Shown here: positions 32,876 to 38,097 of the stretch, in pieces | How the letters are laid out: every line of letters starts with the position of its first letter | Numbering within the stretch: position 1 is the stretch's first letter | Assembly (NCBI GenBank): GCA_023663735.1 | Contig: JAMPGV010000024.1 | Location: 1-38,097 of the forward strand | Source of the DNA: Muribaculum sp. | GTDB taxonomy: Bacteria; Bacillota; Clostridia; Lachnospirales; Lachnospiraceae | Direction: 5' to 3' | DNA length: 38,097 bases | The notes under the pieces: model-generated | What the model saw: only the letters and a program-made list of their open reading frames with translations | Told to the model about the DNA's origin: nothing | The model's database searches: none | Made by a program: the position numbers and the translations under genes

Positions 32876-33550
32876 ATGGCCAGATACATACAAGATATCG
32901 TATTGAACAAACCGGACGACTTCGTAAACTTTATTATGAACGATTTTATCCAGAAACACGGCTTTAAGCTTGCCGACTGGAAGGGGCAACCCGCTTACCG
33001 CGCGGGCGACATTATGTTCGAGGGCTATAAATATCTGATATGGTCTTATCAAAACGGAATTTTTCATTTGGAGGCATGGCTCCGCGGTACCTTCGGCGGC
33101 GAATGGGATCTGGAGGGATTTGTGGGCTGCGCCCAGAAAGGGCCGTACAAAAACCTGCTGAACCAGCTGCTTGCCACTTTGGGCCAGCCGCTTCCCCAGA
33201 ACACCGCACCTGCGCCCGGGGCGTCCGCCAACGGCAGTTTCGACCAAAACGGAGCATCCCCCGTTCCAAATCCCACGCCAGCCATGGTTCCCGTGCAGAC
33301 CACGGACAACCACACGGCCGCTACCCTCTCTCTCGTGTTCGGCATTCTCTCCATCGTGTGCTGCTGGAGTTATCTCCTCTGCATCCTGTTCGCCGTGTTA
33401 GGCTTCTCACAGTCGCGCATGGGACAGGGTTCCAGCAAAGCCGGTATGGCGAAAGCAGGCAAAATCTGCAGCATCGTGGGCGTATCCCTGATGGCCGCAT
33501 ACTATGTCATCTACATAGGACTCTCCGTGTTTCTTGCCATCTTGTCCTAA
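32876..33550 (+). CDS. DUF4190-like membrane protein with N-terminal globular domain
   Basis: 224 residues. The first ~105 residues form a compact soluble domain (KLADWKGQPAYRAGD, WSYQNGIFHLEAWLR) I cannot place. A proline/alanine-rich linker (about 106-145) follows, then two membrane helices with the DUF4190 style pattern ATLSLVFGILSIVCCW and AKAGKICSIVGVSL. The domain plus linker probably faces the cytoplasm. GGAAAGG lies 8 nt before ATG 32876. Divergent from the radical SAM operon; convergent with capA with only 14 bp between stops. Confidence 0.65.
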   Translation: MARYIQDIVLNKPDDFVNFIMNDFIQKHGFKLADWKGQPAYRAGDIMFEGYKYLIWSYQNGIFHLEAWLRGTFGGEWDLEGFVGCAQKGPYKNLLNQLLATLGQPLPQNTAPAPGASANGSFDQNGASPVPNPTPAMVPVQTTDNHTAATLSLVFGILSIVCCWSYLLCILFAVLGFSQSRMGQGSSKAGMAKAGKICSIVGVSLMAAYYVIYIGLSVFLAILS

Positions 33551-33564
33551 TGCGGGGCGGACAG

Positions 33565-34821
33565 TCACCGGATAATGTAACCGTTCTCATCAAATTGCAG
33601 GCCAAAGTCCCCGCTGTATTCGTTTATGCGGCCGATGATGCGTTTCGCCTCATCTCCCTCGGCGGGCGTTGGCCTGTAATCGTTTCTGGAAGGGTCGGAT
33701 GTGACGGAACACGGTATGATTTGAAATTCCGTCTCCTCCTGCTTCTGCCCATCCACAAACATAAAGGTCTGCCGGGCGATCATGGTATCCTTATCCGTGG
33801 GATTCCGGTTGGCTCCAAAGCAGAAATTGGCCAGACTGTAGATGATATATTTTCCTTGATATTCTTCCACGCCTTGAAGCACATGGGGGTGATGCCCGAT
33901 CACCAGATCCGCCCCCCAGTCGATACATTCCCGCCCGAACTGCTGCTGGAACTCCGTGGGATAGTATTCCCGCTCGATGCCCCAGTGGCAGCAGGCCAGA
34001 ATCAGATCCGCCTCCTCCTCCCGAAGTTTGGCGATTCCCTCCTGCATCTGTTTCTCCACGCCCTGTCCCCATGCGATCTCATTCACGGACACGAATCCGA
34101 TCCGGATTCCCTTCGTCTCATACATTCCCACGTTGCTGTCATATGCATATACAATCCCCGTAGGTTCCAATGCGGCCAGCGTGTCCTTGGTTCCGTTCTC
34201 CCCGAAGTCCAGTCTGTGGTTGTTGGCCATGCTCACGGCCTCTACACTGCCGCAGGCCAGAATGTCCGCATACTCCGGATCCCCCTTGATATTATAAGTT
34301 CTGCCGGGATTGAGTTCCTCGGAGAACGTCAGCACACCCTCCAAATTCACAATCGTCAAATCATCCTGAGAGAAAATATCATATACATTTTCCAGAAAAT
34401 AGCTCGGATCTTCCACCGTATCATACATCTGCCGGAAGGACCAGCTGTAATCCTGTCCCACATAATTGCCCATGGTCATGTCCCCCGCTGCACTGACGGT
34501 GATCGTGACCACGTTTTCCTTGTTGACATCTGTGTCAGTGACATTTGTGTCTTTTTCTTCCTCGGACAGCCGGCTGCTTTCGCTTTCCGAGGACACGGGA
34601 ATGCGCTCCGGCTGTATAGTCTGAATGGAGGGATCGGTTTCCTTCCCGTTCAGATAACCGCATCCCGCACAGACCGCCAGCACACAAAATGCCGCCGCCA
34701 CATGGCGGATCATTCTGTGTCTGTTTGGCTCACCCGCTTTGATTTGGCGGTTTGATCTCATTTGACGATCCGATTCGGCATACTTGGGATCGACGGTTAT
34801 CATTTCGTTTCCTCGGCTCAT
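33565..34821 (-). CDS. CapA-family metallophosphatase-like protein
   Basis: 418 residues. A short cytoplasmic leader, then a membrane or lipoprotein-like segment near residues 38-55 (HVAAAFCVLAVCAGCG), a Ser/Glu-rich linker, then the CapA/PgsA fold: AAGDMTMG, VNLEGVL, SMANNHRLDFGENG, CCHWGIE and GHHPHVLQG carry the predicted metal ligands. CapA proteins take part in poly-gamma-glutamate export or surface polymer turnover; no pgsB/pgsC genes are present here. ATG 34821 shares one base with the LCP stop (TGATG) and follows GGGGGG. Confidence 0.88.
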   Translation of the reverse strand: MSRGNEMITVDPKYAESDRQMRSNRQIKAGEPNRHRMIRHVAAAFCVLAVCAGCGYLNGKETDPSIQTIQPERIPVSSESESSRLSEEEKDTNVTDTDVNKENVVTITVSAAGDMTMGNYVGQDYSWSFRQMYDTVEDPSYFLENVYDIFSQDDLTIVNLEGVLTFSEELNPGRTYNIKGDPEYADILACGSVEAVSMANNHRLDFGENGTKDTLAALEPTGIVYAYDSNVGMYETKGIRIGFVSVNEIAWGQGVEKQMQEGIAKLREEEADLILACCHWGIEREYYPTEFQQQFGRECIDWGADLVIGHHPHVLQGVEEYQGKYIIYSLANFCFGANRNPTDKDTMIARQTFMFVDGQKQEETEFQIIPCSVTSDPSRNDYRPTPAEGDEAKRIIGRINEYSGDFGLQFDENGYIIR

Positions 34822-36170
34822 CACAGTCCCCCCGTAAATTCCGAATGTGATTCTTCCTCCTGCGGCTCGAACAACAATTTGTGCAGATACTCCCTGTTGG
34901 CCTCAAAATCCACGTCCAGCACGGCCATCCCCCGTATCGTCGCATTCTGGTAGGTTCCCTGCAGGGGAATGCTTCCCTGCTCGATCTCATACGTCAAAAT
35001 CTGCGGCGCCACCAGACTTAAGCGGTAACATTCCCACTGCGTCAGATTGGTGGTCAAATTGGGCATCAGCCCGTCCACCAGCTCTCCCGGATGCAGAAGT
35101 AATGTTTTCGGCAGTTTGTGTACCACCTCCGCCAACACTTTTCTCTGGCGTTCCGTCCTGCCAAAATCCGTGCCGATATAACGGTTTCTCGCATAAGCAA
35201 GCGCCTGCGGGCCGTTTAGATGCACCATGCCCTCCGCCGAAGGATCCATATAATCCGTACCGAATTCCTTGTCCGTGAGCAGATTGTATTCGTTCAAATA
35301 AGCGTTCACCCATTCGATCTCCGCAGAGGAAAGCTCCAGATCCACGCCTCCCGCCGCGTCCACCAGATTGGCAAAAGCCTCAAAATTTACCGACATATAG
35401 CGATTTACCGTGATACCCAGATTCTTCTCCACCGTCTCCATGAGAAGCTCCGCCCCGCCAAAGGAATAGGCCGCGTTCAGCCGATTGCCGTCATGCCCCG
35501 GGATCTCCACATACATATCCCGCAGCAGGGAAGTCATATAAATCTTCTTCGTCCTCGTGCTGACAGACAAAAGAATCATGGCGTCCGATCTGCCGTCCTC
35601 CCCGTTTTGTCTGGAATCGTTCCCGATCAAAAGAATGTTGATCACGCCGTCCTCTTTCATGGGAGCGGAAGCTACGCTCTCGATCTCATGATAATTCAAT
35701 TTGCTGTAAACCTGCCCGACCGCCCAATAAAGTCCTGCTGCCAAAAGTGCGATCACAAGCGCGACGGTAAGCAGAAGGCGCTTGAAACTGAATTTTTTCT
35801 TCTTATTTTTCTTCTTGTTTTGGTTTTGAGAATGCTTCGTGTGCTTGCCGCTATGGGGCGCTTTCTGTGCTGTGGATGTCCCTTTCCGTCGGTTCCTGCT
35901 GCCCGAGTTGCTCCGACTGCTCAAGTTGTTCCGGCTGCTCAGGTTGCTCCGGCCACCCGGGTTGCCTCGGCTGCCCGGGTTGCATCGGCCACCCGTCCTC
36001 CGCGGATGCCCCATGGCGTCCCAATCTGTCTCATACTCTCTGTTTCGTCTGTCCGTGCCGATAAGATCAATCTCCTTCTGTGTCTGTTGACATGTCTTCT
36101 GCCGCGTCTCCTGCTGTTGCTGCCGGAGAAAGTCCTCCAGCCCGCGCTGAATCCGCTCCATATCATTCAT
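34821..36170 (-). CDS. LytR-CpsA-Psr (LCP) family protein
   Basis: 449 residues. The long cytoplasmic N-terminus is Gln-rich (RQQQQETRQK), then holds five hexapeptide repeats, then a basic stretch KKKNKKKK before one membrane helix (about 130-150). The outside LCP domain follows, with INILLIGNDSR, GRSDAMILLSV, SLLRDMYVEIPG, RLNAAYSFGG and LAYARNRYIGTDFGRTERQR, including the arginines that hold the polyprenyl pyrophosphate. LCP enzymes attach teichoic-acid-like or capsular polymers to peptidoglycan. ATG 36170 follows AAAGGAG; a TTG 8 codons upstream is less likely. Coupled to capA, so surface polymer assembly is the likely shared job. Confidence 0.92.
   Translation of the reverse strand: MNDMERIQRGLEDFLRQQQQETRQKTCQQTQKEIDLIGTDRRNREYETDWDAMGHPRRTGGRCNPGSRGNPGGRSNLSSRNNLSSRSNSGSRNRRKGTSTAQKAPHSGKHTKHSQNQNKKKNKKKKFSFKRLLLTVALVIALLAAGLYWAVGQVYSKLNYHEIESVASAPMKEDGVINILLIGNDSRQNGEDGRSDAMILLSVSTRTKKIYMTSLLRDMYVEIPGHDGNRLNAAYSFGGAELLMETVEKNLGITVNRYMSVNFEAFANLVDAAGGVDLELSSAEIEWVNAYLNEYNLLTDKEFGTDYMDPSAEGMVHLNGPQALAYARNRYIGTDFGRTERQRKVLAEVVHKLPKTLLLHPGELVDGLMPNLTTNLTQWECYRLSLVAPQILTYEIEQGSIPLQGTYQNATIRGMAVLDVDFEANREYLHKLLFEPQEEESHSEFTGGL
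35892..35981 (-). repeat. Five 18-bp tandem repeats in the LCP gene
   Basis: Encodes NPGSRG, NPGGRS, NLSSRN, NLSSRS, NSGSRN: consensus N-x-(G/S)-(S/G)-R-x, a flexible positively charged linker. DNA units are similar (GGTTGCTCC-type on the plus strand), so copy number may vary between strains. Confidence 0.75.
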
Positions 36171-36190
36171 GGACGCCGTCTCCTTTCCCG

Positions 36191-36457
36191 TCAATCCCCG
36201 CAGTCCAAGACATCGAACGGCTGTCCTTTGGCCCAGGGACTTCCCACATCACAACGTCCGTGATGATATGCTCTGGAGAGAATTTCTCCCTCTCCTTCCT
36301 CCACCTGCAATTTCATCCTGCTCCCGCCGGACTGCGTATAATCGTCCAAAAGCCGGATGATATCCTCCACAGCAGCGTCCTTTGCCTGTCCGCTTTCGGG
36401 CAGCGACTCTTCCTCCGCCTCCCGGTGATTACCGCTATATAAATCCGAATCCTGCAT
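36191..36457 (-). CDS. Small acidic protein before the LCP gene
   Basis: 88 residues, acidic N-terminal half (REAEEESLPESG), no membrane segment and no recognised domain. The part AVEDIIRLLDDYTQSGGSRMKL looks helical then beta. GGGGGAAAG lies before ATG 36457. It ends 20 nt before the LCP start, so it is the first gene of an operon with LCP and capA and may be a cytoplasmic accessory or regulator of the surface polymer system. Function unknown. Confidence 0.6.
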   Translation of the reverse strand: MQDSDLYSGNHREAEEESLPESGQAKDAAVEDIIRLLDDYTQSGGSRMKLQVEEGEGEILSRAYHHGRCDVGSPWAKGQPFDVLDCGD

Positions 36458-36508
36458 GTTTCTTTCCCCCTGTCTCTCATGCGATTCCTCTTAATGACTT
36501 CCGGTATT

Positions 36509-37931
36509 TCAACATTTTTTATACATCTTTCCCTTTGTACTGCCGGTTGCTTCTATTTTTCCCTGCTGAATTAAATCCCTCAATAATTCTTTAATACGAG
36601 ACTCTTTAACAAAAACGACTTTTTCAAAGTCTGACACTCTATACCATACGTCATATTGCATACTGTTTAAAATCAATTCCTGTTTTTCTAAAGTTTTTTT
36701 CGTCACTTTTTTTTCGCCGCTTTTTTTCGCCGCTTTTTTTCGTCATCTTTTTTCGCCGTTTTCCCCTGCTTCATCTTTAAGACTAAAGTAACCTGATTTA
36801 AAATCGTATCCTCAATTAGCTCCGGCTTCTCCCATCCTTGCTTCTCCCAGACGCTCAATATTGTTGGAAACCCTGAACCAACATTATCTCCGTATCCCGC
36901 CATGCGGAGCATTGACTGCATTCTCGGATTCCTCGCCTTTGAATTTCCGCCCTGAAAGATCTGTTCTCTTGGAATTTTTAATACGCCGGGATTTGTGATC
37001 TCAAATCCTTCTGCCGTCTTAACTACTTTCAGGGTTCCCTCGATCATATAATCTGCGTGAATGATCATATTTACACAAGCTTCCCTGACCGCTCTATGCA
37101 ACGGGGTATCGTCCTCCCTGATATACCCTTTCAATTTAAAGGGTTTAGGCAGTTCCGCTGTAAGCTTTGGAAGCACTTTCCCAAGGAAATTAAATGCATT
37201 GTCATAAAAATATTGTCAAACACATCACGTACAGCCAATCCGCTTCCAAACATCATAAGCCCCGCCAGCGTCAATCCCTCAATACCTTTATCTCTGTCTT
37301 TTCTATATCCGCCAAGCATTTCCAGAAAATGTTTATCGTCATAAGTATTCCAAATATGTTCCCCGTTTTCATTTTGAAACCTCATGCGGTATGCACGCAG
37401 CGTATCCGCATCTACATCATCCATCGTATAATGTTCTATTACCATGTCATCCACACCCTCTGCATTTTGATCGCGAAACATTGCCCGGATCTCTGCGTTG
37501 GTACAATGATAATCACCCTCATGATTTCTCTTAAATGTCCCTGTAAAAGGATTACTCCCAACATATACCGGTCGCGTCTGAAAATTCGCGCGCGGAACTC
37601 GAATTACGATAAGGCTGATGGTATCTTCCACGACCTGAAATACATCATCATTCTTCAAAAGATTAATATTTACCTTGTCAGAATGAATCGTGTTCCAAAA
37701 ATCTTCCAGTTGTTTAGAAGGATTTTCGATTCCCTGAATGATAAAACGTTCTTCCGGCTTGGTTTTCTTCTTGTTTTCATCTACACCGAGAATAATGTAA
37801 CCGCCTTTGGTATTTGCAAAAGCAGAATAAGATTCATAGATAGATCTCGGCACGCTGCTTTCCGCTTTTTTGCACTCTACATCTACCTTTTCGCCCTTAT
37901 ATATAATTTGTTTTAATTCCTGCATATTCAT
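36509..37931 (-). pseudogene. AlbA_2/Schlafen-like ATP-binding protein gene, broken
   Basis: Three consecutive minus-strand frames make one protein. Frame 1 (37931-37131) has the AlbA_2 domain: VECKKAESSVPRSIYESYSAFANTKGGYIILGV. Frame 2 (usable from about 37210, ending 36703) has the HATPase-like part typical of RecG-related COG2865 proteins: DDTPLHRAVREACVNMIIHADY and AGYGDNVGSGFPTI. Frame 3 (36706-36509) has a winged helix. About 25-35 residues (the family's DYRE...W segment) are missing at the first junction near 37198-37217, where ATTGTC occurs twice 14 bp apart, suggesting deletion between short repeats. The second junction is an A8 run with stop TGA. AT-rich, unlike its left neighbours. 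Probable role in defence or regulation before decay. Confidence 0.7.
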
Positions 37932-38097
37932 AAAATATCACCTGCCTAAACTCCCTGCCCTATTATCACCAATTAACTGAAGTAAGTATAACAAAGGAAA
38001 GAATACCTGCCAAGAAAAAAATAAATGAAAAATGAAGCACAGTCGCTAGGGTAAAGTTTTTGTAGGAAAATGAAATAGATAAGAGAAGAAAGCACCT
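37932..38097. other. AT-rich flank
   Basis: No gene or clear signal seen up to the window end. It contains the upstream region of the broken AlbA_2-like gene; no convincing promoter pair was found. Confidence 0.4.

Noticed and set aside
33040-34755. 571-codon plus-strand frame across the DUF4190-like and capA genes
   Set aside because: Crosses two convergent real genes, lacks a binding site and reads as Arg/His-rich nonsense.
35892-35981. Possible CRISPR-like array
   Set aside because: Units are 18 bp without spacers and encode in-frame hexapeptides of the LCP protein.

Overview
The window looks like a chromosomal segment of a gut-type Clostridia, most likely Lachnospiraceae. This rests on protein content: a DUF4080-type radical SAM protein, VanW, VanZ, an LCP-CapA pair, a stand-alone Rrf2 regulator beside metNIQ, and a fucose-isomerase-like protein beside xylulokinase. 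It also rests on strong AGGAGG-type ribosome binding sites and TTGACA/TATAAT-like promoters. Most of the window (about 2980-36460) is moderately GC-rich, mostly minus-strand housekeeping and metabolism. Both ends are AT-rich and carry broken or accessory genes.

Left end (1-2960): a 5'-truncated IS30-family transposase remnant, a long non-coding stretch, then an AT-rich two-gene module. That module is a DUF3990/ADP-ribosyltransferase-like protein plus a 93-residue partner, behind a near-consensus promoter. It is followed by a 37-residue membrane peptide gene ending in a rho-independent terminator.

Middle: xylulokinase and a fucose-isomerase-like aldose isomerase lie downstream of a MoxR ATPase, DUF58 and transglutaminase operon. 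Next is a sulfur block (cysK, metN-metI-metQ, rrf2) with separate promoters for cysK and metN. AroA, a sodium/solute symporter, two membrane proteins and an XRE regulator with a degenerate S24-like domain follow. Then come a cyclophilin, a GNAT protein, a carbamate kinase, a gamma-carbonic anhydrase, and an Lrp regulator, aminotransferase, TrmL and VanZ operon. A HypE/AIR-synthase-like protein, VanW, a small membrane peptide, a TPR-like protein, a DEDDh exonuclease and a DUF4080 radical SAM protein complete this part.

Right end: a DUF4190-like protein, then a 88-aa protein, LCP and CapA operon, then an AlbA_2/Schlafen-like ATP-binding gene broken into three reading frames.

The most notable non-genic signal is a dispersed foldback repeat. 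Two copies of about 210 bp (19329-19536 and 26584-26794) have imperfect terminal inverted repeats and are each flanked by a different 7-bp direct repeat. They are nearly identical inside, fold into a long nested hairpin, and show one compensatory base-pair change. Two short loci (23785-23818 and 29558-29576) carry only the terminal motif. In all four places the motif has the same orientation relative to the downstream gene and lies 30-34 nt before its start codon. No tRNA, rRNA, CRISPR array or recognisable riboswitch was seen.
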